In this document: positions 21,486-29,696 of the stretch, piece after piece
How the letters are laid out: each line of letters opens with the position of its first letter
Position numbering within the stretch: the first letter of the stretch is position 1
Source of the DNA: Actinomycetes bacterium
GTDB taxonomy: Bacteria; Actinomycetota; Acidimicrobiia; Acidimicrobiales; JAKAVM01
Direction: 5' to 3'
Length of the DNA stretch: 34,957 bases
Assembly: GCA_021817065.1 (NCBI GenBank)
Contig: JAKAWH010000024.1
Span: 1 to 34,957, forward strand
Made by a program: the position numbers and the translations under genes
The notes under the pieces: model-generated
Told to the model about the DNA's origin: nothing
The model's database searches: none
The model's input: only the letters and a program-made list of their open reading frames with translations

Positions 21486-22945
21486 GCTTCTGGATCTCGT
21501 ACGGGCTGGTGGTGTTAGCCGCGGTGGCCGGCTCGCCCCGCTGGCTGCGGGTGGCCCAGCGGGAGCACTACCTGGCCGGTTCGGTGACCAGATTCGCTGC
21601 CCGGTGGTATAGGTCGACCCCCGCCAACGCTGCACTGTTCGCTGCCGGATTCATTGCGGCCGTCGTTTCGGCACGGGTGAGCGTGACCATAGTGGTCACT
21701 GCCGCGGTCGTGGCGCTGGCACCACTCGGGCTGTCGCTGTCGGGGCGGACCTCGCCTCTCGCCTGGACGCGCCGGATGCGGACAGTCGCTGTGGTTGCCG
21801 CGGTACTTGCCGCAGCCGGGTGGGCAGGTACAGTGCTCGGCGCGGGCCACTGGATCGGTCTGATGGTGGCGGGGGTGGTCGCGATGGGACTCCCGCTCGT
21901 GGTCGACGCCGCTCTGTTCGTAACCGGTCCTTGGGAAAAGTTCCTCGCTCGACGATACGTCGCCGCCGCGACGGAGAAGCTACGGCGGGTGAAGCCTCGG
22001 GTGGTCGCCATCACCGGCTCCTACGGGAAGACCTCCACCAAGAACTACGTGGCCCACCTTCTGGGAGCGCGCTTCTCGGTGGTCGCGAGCCCGGCCAGCT
22101 TCAACAACATGGCTGGGTTGTCCCGTGCGGTCAACGAGAAGCTCAGCCTGGGGATCGACGTATTCATCGCCGAGATGGGGACCTACGGCCCCGGCGAGAT
22201 CGCAGCCCTGTGCGGCTGGATGGTGCCGGAGGTGGCGGTGATCACCGCGATCGGCCCGGTGCACCTGGAGCGGATGAAATCCGAGGAGAACATCCTCGCC
22301 TGCAAGAGGGAGATCACCTCCGCCGCTGGTGCCGTGGTGCTCAACACCGATGACCCCCGGCTGGCGGACCTGGCCGGGGAGTTGGAGGCGGAGGGCAGGG
22401 TCGTACGACGTGCCGGCGCCGGGTCGCTTCCCGATGTATCGCTTCCCGAGGGGGTCTCGGCTACCAATGCCGCTTGCGCGGTCGAAGTGGCGCGCTTGTT
22501 CGGCGTCGAGGAAGCACAGATCGCCTCGCGCCTAGAGACTCTTCCCACGGTACCCAACCGCCGGACCAGCTACCTCTCCGAAGCCGGCTTCACCGTCATC
22601 GACGACACGTATAACTCGAACCCCGCCGGGTGCCGGGCGGCGCTGGCGCTGCTGGCTTCCTCCGGCACGCCGGAGGGAGCGAAGGTGGTGGTCACCCCCG
22701 GCATGGTCGAGTTGGGAAGCCGCCAGTTCGGGGAGAACGCCGCGTTCGCTGCGGAGGCTGTGGGGGCAGGGTACCGCCTGGTCGTGGTGGGGCGGACCAA
22801 CCGGGCAGCGCTTCTGACCGGGGCGGCCGGCACCGAGGTGGTCACCGTGGCCACCCGGGAGGATGCGGTCGCCTGGGTGCGTGCCAACATGGGCGAAGGC
22901 GACGCGGTGCTCTACGAGAACGACCTGCCGGATCACTTCCCTTGA
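21482..22945 (+). CDS. Membrane-anchored Mur ligase (MurF-like)
   Basis: 487 residues from ATG 21482. The first ~150 residues hold about five hydrophobic helices (near 5-18, 48-64, 66-86, 101-120, 124-147), unlike soluble MurF. The Mur-ligase core follows: P-loop TGSYGKTSTK (178-187), 'SFNNMAGLSRAVNEKLSLGI', 'DVFIAEMGTYGPGEIAALCG', 'AVITAIGPVHLERMKS' and the 'NTDDPRLADLAG' hinge. The substrate-side 'PNRRTSYLSEAGFTVIDDTY' and 'NSNPAGCRAALALL' are as in MurF. MurF adds D-Ala-D-Ala to the UDP-MurNAc-peptide. With a Ddl gene downstream the substrate is likely a D-Ala-D-Ala-type dipeptide. The anchor suggests action at the membrane or on a lipid-linked acceptor. Confidence 0.85.
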   Translation: MSFWISYGLVVLAAVAGSPRWLRVAQREHYLAGSVTRFAARWYRSTPANAALFAAGFIAAVVSARVSVTIVVTAAVVALAPLGLSLSGRTSPLAWTRRMRTVAVVAAVLAAAGWAGTVLGAGHWIGLMVAGVVAMGLPLVVDAALFVTGPWEKFLARRYVAAATEKLRRVKPRVVAITGSYGKTSTKNYVAHLLGARFSVVASPASFNNMAGLSRAVNEKLSLGIDVFIAEMGTYGPGEIAALCGWMVPEVAVITAIGPVHLERMKSEENILACKREITSAAGAVVLNTDDPRLADLAGELEAEGRVVRRAGAGSLPDVSLPEGVSATNAACAVEVARLFGVEEAQIASRLETLPTVPNRRTSYLSEAGFTVIDDTYNSNPAGCRAALALLASSGTPEGAKVVVTPGMVELGSRQFGENAAFAAEAVGAGYRLVVVGRTNRAALLTGAAGTEVVTVATREDAVAWVRANMGEGDAVLYENDLPDHFP

Positions 22946-22974
22946 ATCCTCCCCACGGATAAATCCGGGGGATT
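22945..22974. repeat. Long imperfect hairpin after the Mur-ligase stop codon
   Basis: AATCC..CCC..CGGAT pairs with ATCCG..GGGATT around an AA loop (about 12 pairs with small bulges). No T-run follows, so it is a poor intrinsic terminator. Its AATCC/GGATT ends resemble subterminal palindromes of IS200/IS605 elements, so it may be a solitary IS end. Either reading is tentative. Confidence 0.4.
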
Positions 22975-23036
22975 ACGACACCGGGCCCTGGTCGTGGTGA
23001 CCCGGGTTGGTGCGGCGGCCGGCTCGGGCCGCCCGC

Positions 23037-23042
23037 TACCCT
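23037..23042 (+). promoter_or_regulatory. -10 box TACCCT of ddl (leaderless)
   Basis: TACCCT is followed by 7 nt and ATG 23050. It implies ddl can be transcribed separately from the Mur-ligase gene 104 bp upstream. Confidence 0.45.
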
Positions 23043-23049
23043 GAAACCT

Positions 23050-24180
23050 ATGTCCCAGGTGAAAAAGATCGGCGTCGTCTTCGGTGGTCCCTCTCCCGAG
23101 CACGACGTTTCGGTGCTGACCGGGTTGCAGGCAGCTCGCGAACTGGAACGGAACGCCTCCCGGACCGTCTCGGCCCTGTACTGGTCGAAGGCGGGGGAGT
23201 GGTTCGAGGTCGATCCCGCCCTGGAGGCGGCAGCGTTCGCCGAGGGGGTGCCGTCGGGCGCGTCCCCTCTGCGGTTGATGGTGGGCAGCGACGGAGGTTT
23301 CGCCGCTCGCGCTGCACTGGGCCGGCAAAAGCCCCTGCCGGTAGACGCGGTGCTCAACTGCTGCCACGGCGGTCCTGGGGAGGATGGGAGCCTCCAGGCG
23401 GTGCTCGACCTGGCCGGGATTCCCCACGCGGGCCCCACCGTGGCCGGTGCCGCCCTCGGTATGGACAAGCTGGCGTTCGGGGCGCTGGTGACAGCCCTGG
23501 GCCTTCCCGCCTTGCCCCGGGCACTTCTCACCTCCGGGGAACCGGTTTCTTACCCCGGTCCCTACATCGTCAAGCCTCGCTTCGGAGGCTCGTCCATCGG
23601 CATCGAAGTGGTGGACGAGTTGGCGACCGCACGCGCTCTGCTGTCGGCCAGCCCCCATCTGCGGACCGGCGCGGTGGTTGAACCCTACCGGGGCGATCTT
23701 TTCGATCTGAACATCGCCGTGCGCTCCTGGCCGGACCTCTCCCTCTCTGCCATCGAGCGACCCATTCGCGCAGGGCAGGGGAATCCGGGAGGGGCGGGCG
23801 AGATCTTCGGCTATGCCGACAAGTACGTACCCGGTGTCGGCATGACCGGGGCACCCCGGGAGCTTCCGGCCAGGATCGACCCGGTAACCGAGAAGAGGAT
23901 CCGGGAGGCGGCGGCGGCGGTGGCCGATGTTTGCGGGGTGCGGGGGGTTGCCCGGCTGGACTTCCTTTCCGATGGCAACGAGATCTACGTCAACGAGATC
24001 AATACCATTCCGGGTTCGCTCGCCCGGCACCTGTGGATCGAGCCGCAACTCGGCTTCGGAGAATTGCTCGAGTTCATGTTGGGCGAGGCGATCGCGCGGC
24101 CAACAGCTTCTTACACCACCGCTGGGGCCGACGGCAGCGTCTTGGCCGCCGCCGGCTCCATTTCAGCCAAGCTCGGATAG
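23050..24180 (+). CDS. ddl: D-alanine--D-alanine ligase
   Basis: 376 residues from ATG 23050. ATP-grasp order: 'KIGVVFGGPSPEHDVSVLTG' (6-25), 'NCCHGGPGEDGSLQAVLDLA' with the Ddl HGG..EDG motif, then 'AALGMDKLAFGAL'. Next come 'YIVKPRFGGSSIGIEVV' (ATP-binding Lys and Gly-rich loop) and 'GVARLDFLSDGNEIYVNEIN' with Asp, Glu and Asn ligands for Mg, and last 'TIPGSLARHLW'. It joins two D-Ala to form the terminal dipeptide of peptidoglycan stems, in the cytosol. Pairing with a MurF-like gene is sensible. Whether it is the only Ddl of the genome or an accessory copy is not visible. Confidence 0.93.
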   Translation: MSQVKKIGVVFGGPSPEHDVSVLTGLQAARELERNASRTVSALYWSKAGEWFEVDPALEAAAFAEGVPSGASPLRLMVGSDGGFAARAALGRQKPLPVDAVLNCCHGGPGEDGSLQAVLDLAGIPHAGPTVAGAALGMDKLAFGALVTALGLPALPRALLTSGEPVSYPGPYIVKPRFGGSSIGIEVVDELATARALLSASPHLRTGAVVEPYRGDLFDLNIAVRSWPDLSLSAIERPIRAGQGNPGGAGEIFGYADKYVPGVGMTGAPRELPARIDPVTEKRIREAAAAVADVCGVRGVARLDFLSDGNEIYVNEINTIPGSLARHLWIEPQLGFGELLEFMLGEAIARPTASYTTAGADGSVLAAAGSISAKLG

Positions 24181-24281
24181 GGGCGCCGCTCGATGTGCTG
24201 CCGGCTACGCACCGTGTTCGCCCTTTCCCCTGGCGGGACGGAGGGTAACATCGGAATTGAGCTCCCGAGGGGGAATTGCGC

Positions 24282-25322
24282 GTGACCGACAACGTGAACG
24301 AGTCCCGGATCCTGGTCGTCGACGACGAGCCGGCCAATGTGGCATTGCTGGAACGTCTGCTGACCCGTGCTGGATTCACGAACGTGGTGTCGACCACCGA
24401 TCCGGAGCAGGGGATTTCAATTGTCAGGGAGCGCGATCCGGATCTTGTGCTCCTCGACCTGATGATGCCTGTGATGGACGGCTTCACCTTCCTCAAGGAG
24501 ATTCGCGGCGACGGCGACTTGTTCCAGCTCCTTCCTGTCCTGGTTCTGACTGCCGATCCTTCCTCCGACACCAAGAAGAGGGCTCTGTCGGTCGGTGCAA
24601 GCGACTTCCTCACCAAGCCATTCGATCCGGTGGAGGTTGTCCTCAGGGCAAACAACCTGCTCAAGATCCGCCACCTCAATAGGGAATTGTCGAAGACCAA
24701 CGAGCACTTGGAGCAATTGGTGGGCTTGCGGACCGCCGAAGTGGAGAATACCCGGGTGGAGGTTCTGGCGCGCCTAGCCCTCCTCGCCGAGTATCGCGAC
24801 GACGAGACTAGGCGCCACACCCGGAGGGTCGGCCAGGCAACCGCCATTCTGGCGGCGAGCTGGGGACTCCCCGCTCAAGAGGTCGATGCCATTCGCAAAG
24901 CCGCTCCGCTCCATGACATCGGCAAGATCGGTGTCCCCGAGGAGATCCTTCTCAAGCCGGGAGAGCTGACCGACCAGGAATTCGAAGTGGTGGAACGCCA
25001 TGCGGAGGTCGGTGCCGGGATTCTTGGAGGGTCGCAGGATCGAATCTTGGAAGTGGCGAAGGAGATGGCGGCGGCGCACCACGAGAACTTCGACGGAACT
25101 GGCTATCCGAACGGCCTCAAAGGCGACCAGATCCCGCTAACCGCTCGAATGGTGGCCATTGCCGACGTCTTCGACGCTCTGACCCATGATCGCCCGTGGC
25201 GTAAGGCATGGACGATGGACGACGCGATCGCCGAGATGCGGTCGCAGTCGGGGTTGCAGTTCGATCCCGAGCTGCTCGGGACTTTTCTTGATCTGGTGGA
25301 GAAGAAGCGGATCGCCATATGA
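24282..25322 (+). CDS. Response regulator with HD-GYP phosphodiesterase output
   Basis: 346 residues from GTG 24282, chosen because AGGGGGAA lies 7 nt upstream; a TTG six bases earlier is too close to that site. The REC domain (about 8-125) has the acidic pair 'VVDDEP', phospho-acceptor D59 in LVLLDLMMPVMDG and K112 in FLTKPFD. A helical linker (about 125-160) leads to HD-GYP: H211-D212 in 'LHDIGKIGVPEEI' and 'HHENFDGTGYPNGLKGDQIP' (from 266), with intact HD and GYP motifs. Intact HD-GYP domains hydrolyse c-di-GMP. Phosphorylation probably comes from the kinase gene 95 bp downstream. The BldD-like c-di-GMP receptor 6 kb away is a possible effector. Confidence 0.92.
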   Translation: MTDNVNESRILVVDDEPANVALLERLLTRAGFTNVVSTTDPEQGISIVRERDPDLVLLDLMMPVMDGFTFLKEIRGDGDLFQLLPVLVLTADPSSDTKKRALSVGASDFLTKPFDPVEVVLRANNLLKIRHLNRELSKTNEHLEQLVGLRTAEVENTRVEVLARLALLAEYRDDETRRHTRRVGQATAILAASWGLPAQEVDAIRKAAPLHDIGKIGVPEEILLKPGELTDQEFEVVERHAEVGAGILGGSQDRILEVAKEMAAAHHENFDGTGYPNGLKGDQIPLTARMVAIADVFDALTHDRPWRKAWTMDDAIAEMRSQSGLQFDPELLGTFLDLVEKKRIAI

Positions 25323-25343
25323 CCGTTCCCCGGTGGGGAGCGG
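25323..25343 (+). terminator. Hairpin after HD-GYP gene
   Basis: CCG-TTCCCC / GGGGA-G-CGG forms a 9-bp stem (one G-T pair) with a 3-nt loop, immediately after the TGA of the HD-GYP gene. The following TATTGAT is only weakly T-rich, so it may attenuate rather than fully terminate before the kinase gene. Confidence 0.4.
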
Positions 25344-25417
25344 TATTGATGCGAGACCGTTCCCACGCCGCGGCCCTGCCCGGGGATTCGGGCGAGCGCA
25401 GGGCAGGATAGTAGACG

Positions 25418-27022
25418 ATGGCCGTCTTGCCCCGCCGATCGTCGGAGCGCCCGACGTCGATCCCCGTCGAGTTCGAACCGGTGATCGTCAAGTTCATCGA
25501 AGACCACGAGCGCAAGGCGCGCCGGCTCAAGTCGGCGAACAAGAAGTGGGAAGCGCTGAAGATCATGGGTTTGGCCAGCGGCGCTCGTGAAGCACTCACC
25601 GTTCTCGACAAAGCCAAGCGGGGCTGGTTCGGTTTCGACCGGTTGCCTGCCGAGTTGCGCGAGCTTGCTGCTATGTACGAGCGCAAGTCGCGATCGGGGT
25701 TGGTCGGGCGGGACAACGACCTGGAGGCGCGGGCGGAAGCTCTGCGCTGGTCCGCATCGGTCGCCACTCAGTACCTGCGCAAGGTCTCCAAGGGTTCTGC
25801 CAAGGCGATGGGGATGATGACCATCATGGAGCGGCAGATGGACCGGATGGAGGCCGCTCGCCAGGCCGCCCAGCAGGCCAACCAGTCCAAGTCCGACTTC
25901 ATCTCCCGGATGAACCACGAGCTGCGAACGCCGATGAACGCCATCCTGGGCTTCGGGCAGCTCCTCGAGGCGGACGACAACCTTTCCGATGAGCAGCGCG
26001 AGAACGTCCAGCACATCCTCAAGGCCGGTCGCCACCTCCTCCAGCTCATCAACGAGATCCTCGATATCGCCCGGATCGAGGCAGGCCGCATGGACGTCAC
26101 CATCGAGGTGGTCGATGTCGGGGAGATGGCCCGCGACGTTGCGGCCTTGATGACGCCGCTTTCGGCCGACCGGTCGATCGTGTTCGTGGTCGATCCGACC
26201 TGCGATGGCTGGGTGCTTGCCGATATCCAGCGCCTCCGGCAGGTGATCCTCAATCTTGCCTCCAACGCGGTGAAGTACAACCGGGAAGGGGGGACGGTGA
26301 CCATCTCCCGTGTCGAACAATCGGGCGGGACCACTCGGATCATGGTCACCGACACCGGCAACGGGATTCCTCGCGAGCGTTTTGGAGACGTCTTCGCTCC
26401 TTTCGAGAGACTCGGGGCGGAGAAGACCAAGATCGAGGGTTCGGGAATCGGACTCTCGTTGTGCAAGAAGCTGATCGAGGCGATGGAAGGCGAGCTCTCG
26501 TTCGACAGCGAGTTAGGGAAGGGGAGTACCTTCTGGGTCGACCTTCCCACCGCGGATCCGCCCATTTCCTCCACACTGCGTACTACCGGCGGGGAGGAGA
26601 GCCCGACCTTCTTCGCCGACAAGGAGCAGTTCCACGGCAGGATCCTCTACATCGAGGACAATCCGGCCAATATCGCGGTGGTCCGGCGTTTCCTCGACAA
26701 AGTGAAGGGCGTGGAGCTGGTTACCTCCTCCCACGGGACCAAGGGGATCAGGATGGCCCGCGAGCACAGCCCGGATCTGATCTTCCTAGACCTCCACCTG
26801 CCAGACATATCTGGATACGATGTTCTTGAAGCTCTGCAGCGCGACAAGCTCACCCGGCAGGTCCCTGTGGTAATCATCAGCGCCGATGCGTCGGAAGCGT
26901 CGACGCGCCGCTGCATCGAGGGTGGGGCCAAGGACTTTCTCACCAAGCCTCTCGACATGCAGGCTTTTTATGACGCGCTGCTCCGCTATCTGGGGGTAGC
27001 GCCGGCACGCGCCCTGGGATAA
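25418..27022 (+). CDS. Cytosolic hybrid histidine kinase (HisKA-HATPase-REC)
   Basis: 534 residues from ATG 25418. No membrane helix or PAS domain is seen; residues 20-155 are a charged, mostly helical input region, ending in a coiled coil around 137-156. The H-box is SRMNHELRTPMNAILGF with H167. The N-box is NLASNAVKYN with N283, followed by 'DTGNGIPRE' (G1) and 'GSGIGLSLCKKL' (G2). A C-terminal REC domain (about 407-527) carries D458 in LIFLDLHLPDISG and 'FLTKPLD'. Its neighbour is the HD-GYP regulator, so phosphotransfer to that protein is likely. The signal is presumably cytosolic. The last five codons and stop are duplicated downstream as a tandem repeat. Confidence 0.93.
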   Translation: MAVLPRRSSERPTSIPVEFEPVIVKFIEDHERKARRLKSANKKWEALKIMGLASGAREALTVLDKAKRGWFGFDRLPAELRELAAMYERKSRSGLVGRDNDLEARAEALRWSASVATQYLRKVSKGSAKAMGMMTIMERQMDRMEAARQAAQQANQSKSDFISRMNHELRTPMNAILGFGQLLEADDNLSDEQRENVQHILKAGRHLLQLINEILDIARIEAGRMDVTIEVVDVGEMARDVAALMTPLSADRSIVFVVDPTCDGWVLADIQRLRQVILNLASNAVKYNREGGTVTISRVEQSGGTTRIMVTDTGNGIPRERFGDVFAPFERLGAEKTKIEGSGIGLSLCKKLIEAMEGELSFDSELGKGSTFWVDLPTADPPISSTLRTTGGEESPTFFADKEQFHGRILYIEDNPANIAVVRRFLDKVKGVELVTSSHGTKGIRMAREHSPDLIFLDLHLPDISGYDVLEALQRDKLTRQVPVVIISADASEASTRRCIEGGAKDFLTKPLDMQAFYDALLRYLGVAPARALG

Positions 27023-27115
27023 GCGCGGCGCCTCTTCTCCGGTTGGCACGGCGCCCTGGGATAAGCGCGGCGCCTCTTCTCCGGTTGGCACGGCGCCCTG
27101 GGATAAGCGCGGCGT
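27009..27115. repeat. 42-bp tandem repeat, ~2.5 copies, covering the kinase stop codon
   Basis: The unit GCGCCCTGGGATAAGCGC... begins at 27009, 27051 and 27093 with no visible change between copies. The first copy contains the kinase's last codons and its TAA; later copies repeat that TAA downstream. The near-perfect identity suggests recent duplication. Confidence 0.92.
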
Positions 27116-27147
27116 GCGGCGAAGCCGCCCGCTCCGGCCGGCGGGAA

Positions 27148-29676
27148 TCAGGCGCCCAGGGTCGCCTCGTTGAAACCACCGGGCACCACCACGCCCTGCC
27201 CTTCGATGGCGAGCGGGGCTCCGTCCGCGGTTGCGGTCGCGAGCGGCTTCCCGTGGAGCACCAACCGGTAGGCATCGGGGACCGGGTAATCGCCGACGCT
27301 CGTTCGGGACAGCATCGAGTCGCGATAGGTGAAGTGGTCGTATCGGTGGGGACCGTATCCGTCACCTGCGTCGTCATAGAGAGATCCATGCGCGGCGCCA
27401 GAGGTATCGACGAACAGGTGGAGCTCGGTGGCAGGTCCGCCAGAGCGTGCCACCCCGCCGCGAGTGCCCGGCCCTCCAGAGCCTGCCACCCACCCGAGAG
27501 CGCCCGTCCCACCCGAGCGCGCCACCCCGCCGGAAGCTGCTAGAGGAACTATCGCCCCCGCCCGCACCAGCACGGGTATCGACTCGAGGGGGGTGGCCAA
27601 CGCTGCCTGGCGGCCCCCGGTGATGACCCCTTCGCCGAACAGGGGCTCAGGGGCGGCCAGCTCGTCCATGAGGGAGTACCAGTGGCCGGCCGGCAGGCGC
27701 ACCACCCTGCTATCTCGTCCCGGGGAGAGGACCGGCGCGACGAGGAGATCGTTGCCGAGAAGGAAGCAGTCGTCCACCTCCCACAGGGCAGGATCACGAT
27801 GGTCCGCCCACCACAGGGGGCGCATGAGTGGATGCCCGGACTCGGAGGCTTCGCGGGCGAGTGTATAGAGGTAGGGGAGGATCCGGTAACGGGTCCGTAT
27901 TGCCTCGCGGATGTGCGAAACAATCGGCTCGTCGAAGCACCACGGTTCTCTGTGGGCGGTGGACAGTGACGAATGGGTGCGGCAGAAGGGGGTGAACACC
28001 GCGGCCTGGAGCCAGCGCAGGTACAGCTCGGGCGAGGGGGAAGCCGAGAACCCTCCGATGTCGGAACCCGAATAGGGCACCCCGGACAGCCCCAACCCGA
28101 CCAGTGAAGGAATCTGCTGGGAAAAAGCTTCCCAGGAGGTGTCGACATCAGCGGTCCAGTGCCACGCGTAGCGCTGCACTCCCGCCCACCCCGACCGCGA
28201 CAGGAGAAAAGGCCGTCGGTCGGCTCGTAGCTCTCTCAGCGCCTCGAACGCTGCCCGGTCCTGGAAAAGACCGTAGAGGTTATGAGCCTCCCGATGGTCC
28301 CCACCGCGCCCGCCCAACGAGTGCCGGGTTTCCGGGGACAGGCTCCGATCTCCCCATAGGGCGAGGGATGTCGGTTCGTTCATGTCGTGCCAGATTCCCT
28401 CGATTCCCTCGTTGGTGAGCCGCTGGTACAGGCCTCCCCACCATCGGGAGGCAGCGTCGTCGGTGTAGTCGGGGAAGGCGCAGAGCCCGGGCCAGACCAC
28501 CCCGTGGGACACCGACCCGTCGGGGAGGGTGCAGAAGTGCCCACCCTCCAGCCCGTCGCGGTAGATATCGAAGTCAGCGTCCACCTTCACACCGCAGTCG
28601 ACGATCGTCACCAGGCGGATATCTCGTGATACGAGAGACGTTGCCAAGCCGGCCATGTCCGGAAAAGCCGCCGGATCGATGGTGAACACGCGGAATCGGT
28701 CCATGTAATCGAGATCGAGATGGATCGCACTGAGAGGTATGTCGAGCTGCTCGAACCGATCGGCCAAAGTGGCGATCTCCTGCTGGGAACCGTATCCCCA
28801 GCGGGACTGGTGGTAGCCGAGCGCCCAGCGGGGGGGCAGGGGTGGCCGCCCGGTCAGCTCGGTGTAGCGCTCGATCAGGGAGGCCGGCTCCCCTACCATC
28901 AGCCAGGTGCGGAGTGCCCCGCCGGAGAACTCTGCTTCCAGGCGGGGTCCGATGGTGACCCGACCCCGGTGGGAGTTCTCGTGAAAAGCCAGGTACGCAC
29001 CGTTCTCGTGAATTCCCCAGTAGACCGGGATCGCCATGTAGAGAGGGTCCTGCCCGGTCCCGTACGACCCGCCAGGGTCCCGATTGAAGAGAGTGAAGGA
29101 GTGCCCGGCGAGGTTGAGGGGCGCTGCCTGGAGGCCGAGACCGTGGATCCTCTCACGGGGGTGCAGCCGCGCGCGGTGGACCCACCCTCTCCCACGGCGC
29201 TGGGGAGGGCGTGCTTCCCATACGGCGACCGGTTCGCCGCTCCCGTCCCGACGGGCAACCCGGATGGAACCGTCTGCATAGACGGTGGCCTCCAGAGCGC
29301 TGCCGGAGATCGTCCAGCGGTCCTCGGCATGGCTGACCGAGGTGGTGGGTGCCGGCCAGGCGGGCGGCTGCTCGACCGCGATCGGAAAAGGCGGCTCCCC
29401 GGGGGTCCACTCGATGCGGAGCACGTCCTCGGCGACCAGGGAGATGTCCAGCTCCGCGTTGGTGAAACGGGCATGAAGCCCGGTGGCCTGAACCTCGACC
29501 TCCTCCAGGTCTCCGATCGGAGTGCGCCGGCTGGCCCCCTTGGTCAATGCCTGCAGGTCAGCGATGCTCGTGGCCAGGGTTCGCCTTGCCACCAGGGCCG
29601 AGGTGGACAGCCCGATCGCGGTGATGCCCCGCAGAGCGTTGATCGTCTTGCGGCTGGTGGCTCCGAACCCCTTCAT
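27148..29676 (-). CDS. GH31-family alpha-glucosidase
   Basis: 842 residues from ATG 29676; the frame stays open 95 codons upstream but overlaps the divergent gene and is not family-like. An N-terminal helical stretch precedes a beta-sandwich (about 60-270). The GH31 barrel then runs from 'PPRWALGYHQSRWGYGSQQE' (281-300), with 'HLDLDYMDRFRVFTIDP', nucleophile D431 in GIWHDMNEPTSLALWG and the acid/base region 'RYAWHWTADVDTSWE' (D510). It would release glucose from alpha-glucosides; exact linkage is unknown. Residues 714-749 are a Gly/Arg/Ser repeat inserted in the C-terminal beta domain. No signal peptide is evident, so it is probably cytosolic. Confidence 0.9.
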   Translation of the reverse strand: MKGFGATSRKTINALRGITAIGLSTSALVARRTLATSIADLQALTKGASRRTPIGDLEEVEVQATGLHARFTNAELDISLVAEDVLRIEWTPGEPPFPIAVEQPPAWPAPTTSVSHAEDRWTISGSALEATVYADGSIRVARRDGSGEPVAVWEARPPQRRGRGWVHRARLHPRERIHGLGLQAAPLNLAGHSFTLFNRDPGGSYGTGQDPLYMAIPVYWGIHENGAYLAFHENSHRGRVTIGPRLEAEFSGGALRTWLMVGEPASLIERYTELTGRPPLPPRWALGYHQSRWGYGSQQEIATLADRFEQLDIPLSAIHLDLDYMDRFRVFTIDPAAFPDMAGLATSLVSRDIRLVTIVDCGVKVDADFDIYRDGLEGGHFCTLPDGSVSHGVVWPGLCAFPDYTDDAASRWWGGLYQRLTNEGIEGIWHDMNEPTSLALWGDRSLSPETRHSLGGRGGDHREAHNLYGLFQDRAAFEALRELRADRRPFLLSRSGWAGVQRYAWHWTADVDTSWEAFSQQIPSLVGLGLSGVPYSGSDIGGFSASPSPELYLRWLQAAVFTPFCRTHSSLSTAHREPWCFDEPIVSHIREAIRTRYRILPYLYTLAREASESGHPLMRPLWWADHRDPALWEVDDCFLLGNDLLVAPVLSPGRDSRVVRLPAGHWYSLMDELAAPEPLFGEGVITGGRQAALATPLESIPVLVRAGAIVPLAASGGVARSGGTGALGWVAGSGGPGTRGGVARSGGPATELHLFVDTSGAAHGSLYDDAGDGYGPHRYDHFTYRDSMLSRTSVGDYPVPDAYRLVLHGKPLATATADGAPLAIEGQGVVVPGGFNEATLGA
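27418..27525. repeat. 36-bp degenerate repeat x3 within the GH31 gene
   Basis: On the minus strand three 12-residue units (VARSGGTGALGW, VAGSGGPGTRGG, VARSGGPATELH) follow each other without gap at residues 718-753. The DNA units are more diverged than the other repeats here. They lie between two beta strands of the C-terminal domain. Confidence 0.7.
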
Positions 29677-29682
29677 GGTCGG

Positions 29683-29688
29683 TAGTCT
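29683..29688 (+). promoter_or_regulatory. -10 box TAGTCT of the PH/SHOCT gene (leaderless)
   Basis: TAGTCT lies 8 nt before ATG 29697. The whole divergent spacer to the GH31 start is only 20 bp, so this promoter overlaps the 5' end of the GH31 gene. Confidence 0.4.
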
Positions 29689-29696
29689 TGCCCGCG

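Noticed and set aside
24181-24281. c-di-GMP riboswitch before the HD-GYP gene
   Set aside because: The 100-bp leader lacks the conserved GEMM-type core and is too short after the likely -10.
25103-26320. Minus-strand frame of 405 codons across the kinase region
   Set aside because: His/Asp/Gly-rich antisense of clear REC, HisKA and HD-GYP domains.
28720-29685. Plus-strand frame of 321 codons
   Set aside because: Antisense to the GH31 gene, whose catalytic motifs are intact on the minus strand.
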